DNA from: JBAXXL01 sp038206725
GTDB lineage: Bacteria; Bacteroidota; Ignavibacteria; Kapaibacteriales; UBA2268
Assembly (NCBI GenBank): GCA_038206725.1
Contig: JBBRAO010000003.1
Coordinates: 1-64,000 of the forward strand
Direction: 5' to 3'
DNA length: 64,000 nucleotides
Position numbers and translations under genes: made by a program. The notes beneath the pieces were generated by a model. That model did not search any database. It was not told the origin of the DNA and saw only the letters and a program-made list of their open reading frames with translations. Shown one piece after another: positions 17,828-27,500 of the stretch. The number at the start of each line of letters is the position of its first letter. Position 1 is the first letter of the stretch.

Positions 17828-18301
17828 ATGATAACAAAAACAAAAATAGTATTTTTCTTTGTTATAACTATATTATTATCCTATTCTTCGATGAAAAAGG
17901 AAAAAGAAGTGCCATCCGAACGGGCATTATCATTAAAATGTAGTATAATCAAGGTTAATGAAAAGACTTTAGACTTTCAGCTCGAAGCTACGCGTTTGCG
18001 TACTGATTCAGTTGAGGTTTTCCGTACACCGGACCATCTTCAGTTGACCATCCTCGATAAAAAAGGGAAAGTTAAGTGGCGTTCGGATGATAAATATGCA
18101 GTTACCACTGTTATATCACGACCACTTCCTGATACAGTAGGCAAAAAGCATATTTATAGTATAAGATGGTATGGAAATGATAACGAGAATAATATTCTTG
18201 TAACCGGCAAGTACAAAGCACAACTTGTACTTCCTTGCCGCCCAAAGTACTATACAGAAATAATAGAATTTGATTGGGTAAATCCGTATGACCGACAATA
18301 A
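17828..18301 (+). CDS. BsuPI-like (putative proteinase-inhibitor fold) envelope protein
   Basis: The protein has 157 residues with a hydrophobic leader (IVFFFVITILLSYSS). The rest fits a small immunoglobulin-like beta-sandwich of the BsuPI type. It has strands LQLTILDKKGKVKWRSDDKY, then a T/Y-rich strand before IRWYG, and NNILVTGKYKAQLVL at the end, the typical order W..(S/D) - W - G.Y. BsuPI was named for an intracellular proteinase inhibitor, but most relatives have no proven role. The leader has no lipobox cysteine. The gene overlaps ribD by 14 bases, so they are translated from one transcript. Confidence 0.5.
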   Translation: MITKTKIVFFFVITILLSYSSMKKEKEVPSERALSLKCSIIKVNEKTLDFQLEATRLRTDSVEVFRTPDHLQLTILDKKGKVKWRSDDKYAVTTVISRPLPDTVGKKHIYSIRWYGNDNENNILVTGKYKAQLVLPCRPKYYTEIIEFDWVNPYDRQ

Positions 18302-19391
18302 TTATATGCGGCGCGCCTTGGAATTAGCGGCAAAGAGTAAAGGATTTGTAAGTCCCAATCCTTTGGTGGGCTGTGTTATTGTCAAAGATGAAAAGATAAT
18401 TGGTGAAGGCTGGCATAACGCCTTCGGAAAGCCACACGCTGAAATAGAAGCTATGGCTGACGTAGATTCCGAATTATTAAAGGGTGCCACCTTATATGTT
18501 AATTTGGAACCTTGTTCGCACTTTGGAAAAACTCCACCTTGCACCGACGCTATAATCAAAAATAAAATTAAGCGCGTTGTTGTGGGTATGGTCGATCCAA
18601 ATCCGCTTGTCTCGGGTACAGGGATTGAAAAACTGCAAAATGCCGGAATAGAAGTTGTTTCCGGTGTATTGGAAGAAGAAGCACTGTATTTAAATCGCTT
18701 CTTTATCAAGTATATTTCTAAGGGACTTCCTTATGTTGTTTTAAAGTCGGCAATTTCTATTGACGGGTTTACTACAGCCGCTGATGGAACATCGAAATGG
18801 TTAACATCACAGGAATCGAGAGTGGAAGTTCATAAACTGCGAAGTGAAATAGATGCTATATTGGTCGGCAAAAATACTGTTTTGATGGACGACCCAAGCT
18901 TAGATGCTCGTTTTGTTGATGGTCGCGCACCCGTGAGGGTGGTTTTGGACAGCAATTTGGAATTACCTGCTGATGCGGAAATCTTTCAAACAGCTAATGA
19001 GCAGAAAACTATCGTATGCTTTTACGAGAATCCGAAGAATGTTGATAAGGCTGAATTGCTAAAATCGAAGAACTTAATTCTTATGTCAATTTCTAAAACA
19101 AGCTGCGGGAAGTTAGATTTAGCCGAGATTTTACGAAAATTAGCGGTAGAGCAAAATATCGCTTCGATTTTTGTTGAGGGTGGCGCATCCGTACATTCAT
19201 CATTTTTAGAAAATGATTTTTGTGATGAGTTACATATATTCCAAGCTCCCATCATATTGGGTGCCGGGAAGAAAGCCTTCGGAGATTTTAATTCCGAAAC
19301 ATTGAAAAACGGAAGAAAATTCATACAGACATCCTCTAGAAAAATTAATAGTGATTGTTATATAATTTATAGAAAAGACGACAATGAGTAA
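18288..19391 (+). CDS. ribD: Bifunctional diaminohydroxyphosphoribosylaminopyrimidine deaminase / reductase
   Basis: RibD performs the second and third steps of riboflavin synthesis, deaminating the pyrimidine ring and reducing the ribose with NADPH. The 367 residues show both domains. The N-terminal cytidine-deaminase-type half has PNPLVGCVIV, the zinc motif HAEIEA (about 50-55) and PCSHFGKTPPC (about 74-84). The C-terminal reductase half has VVLKSAISIDGFTTAADGTS, the conserved WLTS and RS..DAILVG motifs, and FVEGGASVHSSF near the end. Length and motifs are complete. It overlaps the BsuPI-like gene upstream and the MCE gene downstream, so it sits in a tight three-gene unit. No other rib genes are in view. 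Confidence 0.96.
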   Translation: MTDNNYMRRALELAAKSKGFVSPNPLVGCVIVKDEKIIGEGWHNAFGKPHAEIEAMADVDSELLKGATLYVNLEPCSHFGKTPPCTDAIIKNKIKRVVVGMVDPNPLVSGTGIEKLQNAGIEVVSGVLEEEALYLNRFFIKYISKGLPYVVLKSAISIDGFTTAADGTSKWLTSQESRVEVHKLRSEIDAILVGKNTVLMDDPSLDARFVDGRAPVRVVLDSNLELPADAEIFQTANEQKTIVCFYENPKNVDKAELLKSKNLILMSISKTSCGKLDLAEILRKLAVEQNIASIFVEGGASVHSSFLENDFCDELHIFQAPIILGAGKKAFGDFNSETLKNGRKFIQTSSRKINSDCYIIYRKDDNE

Positions 19392-20370
19392 ATTAAAAAC
19401 AAGTAATGCTTTTTTGATAGGTCTATTCGTAATTTTTGCGGTTGGATTATTTATTGCTATCGTGATTTGGCTGGGCGCTGATAAATTAAACAAACAAAGT
19501 AAGTTTTATGTAACTTATTTTGATTCTTCGATTGACGGTCTGACAGTGGGTTCGCCGGTAAAATACCAAGGTGTTGACTGTGGTAGCGTAACTGCAGTAA
19601 AAATAGCACCGGACGGTAAATTTGTTGAAGTTCAGATGCAGGTAATGCCGGAAATAAAAATCAATGACGCCATACGCGTTCAAGCGACAATGTCCGGTAT
19701 AGCGGGCGGTAAGTTTCTACAACTTTATTTCCCGAAGGACAAAGCGACAATGCGTCAGCATCCTAAATTAAGCTTTACACCTAAAATGCACTTAATCGAA
19801 TCATCGTCTTCGAGTATGGAAGGTTTAGCCACTGCGGCAACGAGCATAGCTTCAAAGCTTGCAAAGGTAGAATACGTCGCTATATCGGAACGATTGTATG
19901 AGCTGATAGATTCGTTGACACTTATGGCATCGTATTCTAATTCACTTATTCGAAATGGTCAGGCGGCAAATATCATAGGAAATATCGAACTCGCCTCGTC
20001 GGAATTAGCAAATGTAATAATAAAATTAGATTCGCTTAGAATTTACGACGATTTGGAATATACATCCTTGAACTTAAGAAAAACATCGGACGAAGTGTTG
20101 AGTTTATCGAAAAAGATTGATACCAAAATCAGCGATATCAATGTTCCTGTGTTTATGGATCGAGTGTATTCCAAATTTGACACGACCACTAACACGATGA
20201 ATTCCGCAATTACTTCGATTCAGAGTCAATCCACCGGCACTTTTTTAAGCCTGATTGAGTTAATTGAAGATTTAAAGCTTACAAATAAAGAACTTCAGAA
20301 AACTTTGAACACGTTTTCGGACGATCCGGGACGAACTTTGTTCACAAATCCCCCAAAGAGGGAAAAATAG
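19384..20370 (+). CDS. MCE-family (MlaD-like) lipid-transport protein
   Basis: MCE proteins bind and move phospholipids or other hydrophobic molecules between the membranes. The 328-residue chain has one N-terminal membrane anchor (about 10-31) and a single MCE domain. The domain shows the conserved YFDSSIDGLTVGSPVKYQGV, GSVTAVKI and ATMSGIAGGKFLQLYFP stretches. A long helical C-terminal part follows, with heptad-like Leu/Ile spacing and ending KTLNTFSDDPGRTL, as in other one-domain MCE proteins. The start overlaps the ribD stop by 8 bases. The usual permease and ATPase partners (MlaE, MlaF) are not next to it, so it must work with components encoded elsewhere. Confidence 0.9.
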   Translation: MSKLKTSNAFLIGLFVIFAVGLFIAIVIWLGADKLNKQSKFYVTYFDSSIDGLTVGSPVKYQGVDCGSVTAVKIAPDGKFVEVQMQVMPEIKINDAIRVQATMSGIAGGKFLQLYFPKDKATMRQHPKLSFTPKMHLIESSSSSMEGLATAATSIASKLAKVEYVAISERLYELIDSLTLMASYSNSLIRNGQAANIIGNIELASSELANVIIKLDSLRIYDDLEYTSLNLRKTSDEVLSLSKKIDTKISDINVPVFMDRVYSKFDTTTNTMNSAITSIQSQSTGTFLSLIELIEDLKLTNKELQKTLNTFSDDPGRTLFTNPPKREK

Positions 20371-20394
20371 AACGCTAGCATTATAGATTATTTG

Positions 20395-20433
20395 AAAAAA
20401 CCGATGGAGTAGTATCCAAAAATCGGTTTTTTT
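20395..20433 (+). terminator. Rho-independent terminator after the MCE gene
   Basis: AAAAAACCGAT pairs with ATCGGTTTTTT over 11 bp with a 16-base loop, and the right arm runs into a T tract. It is placed 24 bases beyond the stop codon. Confidence 0.85.
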
Positions 20434-20581
20434 AATTTTATTAAATCGAATTTAATTGATTAAATTCGCTGTGAAAAATAATATTTTTTGTGAAATTGTG
20501 TAAATAAATTCACACAAAACCATTTTCATTGAAAAAATTAAAAATAATATGCAATAATATGACAAATTAAGATATAATAAT

Positions 20582-20612
20582 TTTGATATTTGTCGGACTT
20601 GTAGTATTTTTG
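20582..20612 (+). promoter_or_regulatory. Bacteroidetes-type promoter of tRNA-Arg
   Basis: TTTG at 20582-20585 and TATTTTTG at 20605-20612, 19 bases apart, match the Bacteroidetes primary-sigma consensus TTTG-N19/20-TAnnTTTG. The tRNA begins 23 bases further on. The 265-base gap between the MCE gene and the tRNA otherwise holds only the terminator and AT-rich DNA. Confidence 0.75.
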
Positions 20613-20635
20613 TATGTTGATTTATTGGCATTTTT

Positions 20636-20709
20636 GCGTCCGTAGCTCAATTGGATAGAGCGTTGGATTCCGATTCCAAAGGTTATGGGTTCGATTCCCT
20701 TCGGGCGTG
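20636..20709 (+). tRNA. tRNA-Arg (anticodon CCG)
   Basis: The cloverleaf is complete. The acceptor GCGTCCG pairs with CGGGCGT, the D arm is GCTC..GAGC, the anticodon stem TTGGA/TCCAA carries loop TTCCGAT (anticodon CCG, reading CGG), and the T arm is GGGTTCGATTCCC. The 3' CCA is not encoded (CTA follows the discriminator base). Confidence 0.95.
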
Positions 20710-20744
20710 CTAAATAATTGAATAATAATTAAAAATTAGAGGTT

Positions 20745-21467
20745 ATGAAAGAGAAAAATGAATTGCAAGGAGGCGTCCAAAATAAGGATGCCATTGCAAA
20801 AGAAGCAAACCAAGAGCATAAACTTCTGGGTTTCGTAGCAAGGAACTCAAAGGTTATAATTGTTGTTGGTGTCGCTGTAATAGCAGTTGTTCTGCTGATT
20901 TATTATTTCAACTGGAGAGCGGAAAAACGTTACAACGAAGCCTCCTTGGCTTTAATGCGTGTCATTGAGTACTATCAAATCGGAGAGTATGAGACCGCAT
21001 TGAACGGCAATCCGCAAATTCAAATCCGTGGCGAAAAGCTAAAAGGGTTGAAGGAAATCTCCGATGAATATTCCAGTACAGAACCAGGTAAGACAGCGGC
21101 ATTTTTTGCCGGTTTATCCGCAACTAAACTCGGCGAAGTGAAAGAAGCAAAAGATTTTTATGTACAAGCCTCGAAATCGAAGAGTGAGGCAGTAAGTATG
21201 GGCGGTTTTGCGGGAATGGCCTCGTGCTTCGAAACAGAGGGCAACTATAAAGAAGCGGCAGAAAATTACATCAAAGCGGCAGATAAAGCTTTAGATGATA
21301 ATAGTAAAGCCCGCTATATGTATTTCGCAGGGCTATCGTTTGAAAAAGCAGGCGATAAACAGAAAGCCGGCGAGTACTACAAACGTATAGTTGACGAACT
21401 AGAAAAAAGTAGTTTCTTAAACTATGCAAAGTCGGGACTTGTAAGACTTGGCATAGAATTTGAATAG
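20745..21467 (+). CDS. Membrane-anchored TPR protein
   Basis: The 240-residue protein has a charged N-terminal tail, one membrane segment (KVIIVVGVAVIAVVLLIYYF, about residues 36-55) and a periplasmic part built of tetratricopeptide-like helix pairs. Those pairs include AAFFAGLSATKLGEVKEAKD, AGMASCFETEGNYKEAAENY and YFAGLSFEKAGDKQKAGEYY. This is the layout of YfgM/TPR_21 proteins, which act as scaffolds or chaperone partners at the inner membrane, but similarity to YfgM is in architecture only. It starts 35 bases after tRNA-Arg and has AGAGG upstream of its ATG. The large T9SS protein gene follows after about 90 bases. Confidence 0.8.
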   Translation: MKEKNELQGGVQNKDAIAKEANQEHKLLGFVARNSKVIIVVGVAVIAVVLLIYYFNWRAEKRYNEASLALMRVIEYYQIGEYETALNGNPQIQIRGEKLKGLKEISDEYSSTEPGKTAAFFAGLSATKLGEVKEAKDFYVQASKSKSEAVSMGGFAGMASCFETEGNYKEAAENYIKAADKALDDNSKARYMYFAGLSFEKAGDKQKAGEYYKRIVDELEKSSFLNYAKSGLVRLGIEFE

Positions 21468-21558
21468 TAAATATGTAATTTTTATTTAATAAAACGACAG
21501 AAAATTAGAATTTTTTTAATAAATTATTGTCTGAATTGTTTTAATAGTTGGAGGTATC

Positions 21559-24500
21559 ATGCAACGATTGATTCGTTTGACACTCTTAATGGTCTTAGCA
21601 GGCTTTATTTGCTCCGGAAGCTTAATGGCACAAAAGCCACAAGCTTATGTTTCCGGTCGCGTCGCGCCTGACCAAGTTCGAGTATTTTTAAAAGACTCGA
21701 CTTATATCATTAATAGAGATTTGGTTGTCGGCGGTACATTGATTATCGAGCCGGGATCCGAAATCCTATTCTATCCTAACGGACGCCTAATAGATTCAAC
21801 CGGCGGACGTATAATCGCGGATGGTTTAGCTAGAGTTACCTATAATCCAGGTAGCTTAAACCCATTGTCACCAAATGATGGTTACTATGGATACGCTGAT
21901 CCAAAGTATTTCTTAAACGCAGGTGTAGTAGAAGTTAACACAACCGAAGAGTTGACTGTTAACCGTATGAAAGAAAACTACATCTACAACGTATTGCTGG
22001 ACACAGCAAAGAAAACGTTGTCTAACTTACGTAATCCTAGCGACAGCTACAATTACGGAGCATACTCGAAATATAATTCGAGTAATGGTTTGAAAACGGG
22101 TAATGATAACAATAAGTTTATCATTTCCTACGAACAAGCTATGATGTACATAGCAGCTCGCTTAGGCGAGTACAATCCTCCTAAAGGAGATTCATTGATC
22201 AATATCAAAAAATGGCAACGTTTCCAATACAAGCCAGTTGATATTGCAGAATCACAAATCCTTTTCAGAGGGCTACCTGAAGGTAAAGCAACTAGAGAAT
22301 ACGGTCACATCGTGATCCTTCCGGGTGCTAGAGCAGCTTTCTTCAGAAATTGTAAATTTGACAACTTCAAAAAAGATGTTACCGTTGATCGTGCACCATT
22401 CTATAATGTCACAGTTCAAGGTTCAATTTACACAGCTATTAATAACAAATTGAATACAATGACAAACGGCGCCGGTGGTGCTATCACTTCATTGAGTTCA
22501 AGAACTTGGTTATTAGAATGTACATTTACAAACAATATGGCTCGTAATCGCGGCGGTGCTTTAATGATGTTACAATCTCCTGAAGGCTATCCAAAAGCAA
22601 AAAGCGAATCAACATTAACACGCTATGATATAGACAAGAACCCAACAGTTCTAGATCCTGACTTTACTTATTCAACAATAATTGAAGAAGGTAATGCCCC
22701 TGGAACAAGCAAATTGTTGAAAATTGACGCTATTGACGAAAATGAATACGAACCTTTAACAGACACCGAACGTCAAGCTTATGATGATGCTCGTTTGGCT
22801 GTTTATTTAGGCCGTGTAAGAAACTTGACATTTGACAAAAACTTCGTAAGATTAGCAAATACAGTTAATAAAGATGGTTTAGTCAAAGACGATGTTGAAA
22901 ATCCTGCACACTATCCACAAAAATATGGTGACGTTGCTAACGGTGGCGCTATCTATATGGCTGGCGAAGGTTACGCTCGTAACACAAGCATTGAAGTTGC
23001 TCTAGGTAGCAATAATCAAATCAAAATGGGTGGAAAATATGTAGATTTATACACATCTGCAAGCAATTTCACATTTGACCAATTCAGAGCTACAGGAAAC
23101 TTTGCAACTAACTATCAAGAGGCTTCAGGATCTGAAGGTGCTCGCGGTGGTGCGATTTTCTTAGGTAAAAACACAGCTTTGATTTTATCAGGCGAGTTGA
23201 AAGACAACTACACATATACTAAATATATGAACGAAGGAACACGCGCAGCTTCTTACTCTATGGGTGGCGCTGTTTACATCGACAATTCTAATGGTAGATT
23301 GCAACTACGCGGCGGTCCTGCAAGAACAGATGTTAACCCTACTTACGTAGCGGGTAACCACGCAGGTGCCGGTGGCGCTATCTTCATTGATGGTAACGCA
23401 AACAAACCAGGCGCTCCAATTATCGGTGGTAGCGATGTTAAATTAATCACAAGAGATTGGGGTTTTGACATCGTTATTGAAAATAATGAAGCAATTGCAT
23501 TTGGTGGCGCTATCTTTACAAAACGTCAATCATCTATTAATGGTGCCGGTGGCGTTGAAGTAAAATCTTTGATCGGTTACGGTGGTAAATACCCTGTGAA
23601 ATTCAATAATAACAAAGCCGGTTTCGCTGGTGGCGCTATTGAATCTTTCATTCCGTTTGCTGATCCTGGTCAATATATCCCAACTTATTTAAAAACTATG
23701 AAAATTGCTCGTACAGAATTTGTAGGAAATAAAGTAGGTGAATCTTCTTATTCAAATAACAACGGCTTCAACGAATACGCAAACGACGTTCGCGGTGGTG
23801 GTGCTGTTTATGCAGTTAATACTGAATTGAATGAAGTAAAAGGTACATTGTTCCAAAACAACACAGTATATAATGGTAACGGTGGTGCTTTATCTATTCT
23901 TTGTCCTTCAAAGTTAGCTAAACGCGCATTTGTTACAGATTTAGATCAAATCAATTATTATAATGACGGATTAGTAAAAGGTTATACATCTAACGATCCT
24001 GTCTTTACTTATGATTTAACAGATTATCCTGCAGACGTAAGAATGTTAACACGCTTTATCGGCAACGAAACAGTTGTTGAAGATGCAGTAATGGCAATTC
24101 AAAACGGTACAGGTACAACACAAGAAGAAGTTGGTACAAAATCAACTACTACACAATTGTTAGCTTCACATTGGACAGATGAAAATAATGGTGTTGCTGT
24201 AGGTTACGGCGGCGAAATTATTAAATTGACTAACGGTGGACAAAACTGGCAATATGTTAAATCAGGAACCAAATACAGATTGGAAGATGTTCAATTTGTA
24301 AGCTCATCAACCGGCTTTGCAGTTGGCGATCACGGCGTTATCTTGAAAACAGTTGACGGTGGTGTAACTTGGGCAACAAAAAATTCTGACATTACTACAA
24401 CATTATATGATGTAAACTTTATTGGAACAAACGACGGTTATGCAGTTGGTACCGGCGGTGTTGTTTATATGACTAAAAACGGTGGCGAAAGCTGGACTAA

Positions 24501-27500
24501 AAAAATCATTACAGATGGTAATTTATATGGCGTTTCATTCACTAGCAAATTAATCGGTTATGTATGCGGTGCAAACGGCTACATTATGAAAACAACTGAC
24601 GGCGGTTCTAATTGGGATTATTGCCCAATGATTGGCTTGATCAAAGATCTGAAATCAGTATTCTTTGTAAGTGCTAACGCCGGTATTATCGTTGGTGTTG
24701 ATGGAACAGTAGTTCAAACTCCTGACGGTGGACAAACTTGGAACTTAATCCAAGAAGGTTTATTCCAAGATGATTTAGAAAACGTTTACTTCGTAAGCAC
24801 AATGACCGGTTTTGCCGCAGGTAAATATGGTGAATTGTACAAAACAGTTGACGGTGGTAAAAATTGGTCTAAATTACAAATTGGTAATACTTGGAACTTA
24901 CAATCAGTTTACTTCCCATCACCAACAACAGGTTATGTTGTAGGCGATTACGGTCTAATTAAAAAATCAGTTGATGGCGGTAGCACTTGGACAACAGTTG
25001 TTCCTCACAACGATGCAGTAATTGACGTAGTAAGAAAAAACCCTGATGTATTCATTCCTGAAAACGGTATCGGTTTGGGCGGCGCTATATTTGTATTAGA
25101 CAGTTTAAATTGGAACGGTGTTGGTCACGTTGACACAACAGATATGTTCTTGTTTAACCGTGTTAGAATTCAAAATAACAAAGCTTATACAGGTTCTGCA
25201 GTTTACTCAGATAACTTTAACTTAAAATTGATCTTCAACCGCTCTTTGATTACAAAGAACGTTGCAACATCATTAATTGGTAAAACACAAAACGTTATTA
25301 CAGGTCCTTTTGTACGCCCAGACGAAAACATTTTGTCAAGCGACTTAGCTCCTGCAACATTATATGGTGAAATTCAAGGTCCTTTACCAGCAAACAAATT
25401 CTCAGAAGCCGCTAACTCTATTTATGATAACGACGCTCGTTTCTTAATTAGATTACCTGATGCACCTAATACAAAAGGTATATTAGTTGGTTCAACTGGT
25501 ATTGGTTTTGGTGGAACAGATACATTACGCGGTAACTATTGGGGCGAAACTCAAGCTAACGTTATTATGGATATCGTAGCATTGAGCAACGAAAGTGTTC
25601 GCGCAAGAATGGAAACATTCTTCGTAGCAGGCGACCCAGCGAAATCTTGGTTACCATTCTTATACCCAAAAACAGCAGACGTTAGAGAACAAGGTCCATT
25701 CGAATCAATCGGTATTTATCATTATGATTTGATTCCTTTGAACAATGCCGCTACTGATGTATCTTTACCTGGCGATATGAGTATTCCTGAACAATTATTG
25801 TTCTCAGGTCACGTATATGATATGTACGATAAAGGTACTGATATAAAAACAGCTGACTATTCAAAACGCAGAATGTGTCCTATCGAAGATTTCGCAGTTG
25901 GAATTCCTCCAAAATTGAATCTTTTCAAAGACGCAACAAAAGCATCATTTGACAAATATGTTAAAAAATGGGCTCGCGATCCACAAGTAGCTGAAATGAC
26001 AGATGCACAAGGTAATTTAGTTTACCCTGCAATCGCAGCTTTACAAACAGAATGGTTCTCACCTGACTCAAACGGTGTTGATCATCATCCAATTGGCTAC
26101 CCACTTTATTTGGAAGCTAATGTTGACTATAGCGGCGACGAAAATCGCAGTAACAACGATCCATTAATGTTAAATGAATCAGTATTCTTCGTAATTAACG
26201 AATCAAATAATGATATCATTAGAGTTAACTTGAAACAAGTAGCTGAAGGCGCTCCTTACTTAGAAGTGTTTAGAAATACTGTTGAATTGGTTCCTGACTC
26301 TTCACATTTAGCAGGTTATAACAATCAAAATAGATACATCAACCGTAGATTAGCTGAAGGCTTGAAAACTATCGGTAACGGTGCAGAATTATTGCGCAAA
26401 TTAAGAAGAAACGCAATGAATGAAGATTACTCAGCATTACAAGGAAGAAAATATCACGCAGACGTTAAGAAATTAGGTTTGAATGAAAATATCCAAAATA
26501 TGTTGGTTGATAAATTATTCAGCAATCGTCCTACTATGCCAACTTCTAACCAAGACGGTAACAACTCTATGACTACTTTCTTTGCTGGTGAACGCTATCG
26601 CGCTCTTCCAGTAAAAGTTGGTGATACTATTCGTGTAATCTCCAGAACATATTTGTGGAGAACAGCTAAAATTGATGATATCGATGCAGTAATGAAAGGC
26701 GGATTAAAATTCGTAGTTTCTGAATCTTCATTGCCACCTGACTTCACAGGCGATATTCCTAAATTGAAAAACAATATCTTCACAAAGATAGTTCCTACAC
26801 AATATCCTTGGAAAACAGGATACGACACATTAATAATAGACGAATTTGCAAATAGAATCTTCGTTTCTGAAGATCGTACATACCCTGGCAGAAATGGCGA
26901 ATATAGTAAAAACCCAATCGCAGGTGGCAAAGGCCGTGACTCTATCTTAGCAGTTACTGCAATTGATTCAGTTCTATTATATGATCCAAGTTCAGTATTA
27001 GTTCCTAATAAATTTGGTCAATTGTTCTATGAATGGGAAGTTGATGCAGGAAGCGGTTTATCTTATTGGTTATCTGTAAAACAATTTGCAGCTGACAAAA
27101 TAAAAGATAAAGCTAAAGGTTTCATCCAATTCCAAGGTAAACCAATCAATCCTTTCGTAGTACCTGGTGGTGAATGGGTAACTGTTCGCGCTGGTAACTA
27201 TCCTCCAACTTGGAGATTAGTTGACAAAATGAAAAAAGATGGATTAAGTGCGGATTTGATTTCAAAATTTGTTGAAACATTCCCTCCTTATTTCAATGCA
27301 ACTATATATGACTATAACCCAGCGTTACCAACAGATAATGCACGTTTCTTACAACAAGATACAATTGATTTTGGTTCAAAATATTATCAACAATATAGAT
27401 TCCAAATCTTTGTAGTTGATAGTTCACCTAGATTTATTGAATACGACGAAGCAGCCGTAACAGTGAATCGCGTAGATGATCCAACATTAGAATATGTAAC

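Noticed and set aside
26595..26930. 111-codon minus-strand frame inside the giant T9SS gene
   Set aside because: It is a mirror of the strongly biased sense codons and has no start signals or family features.
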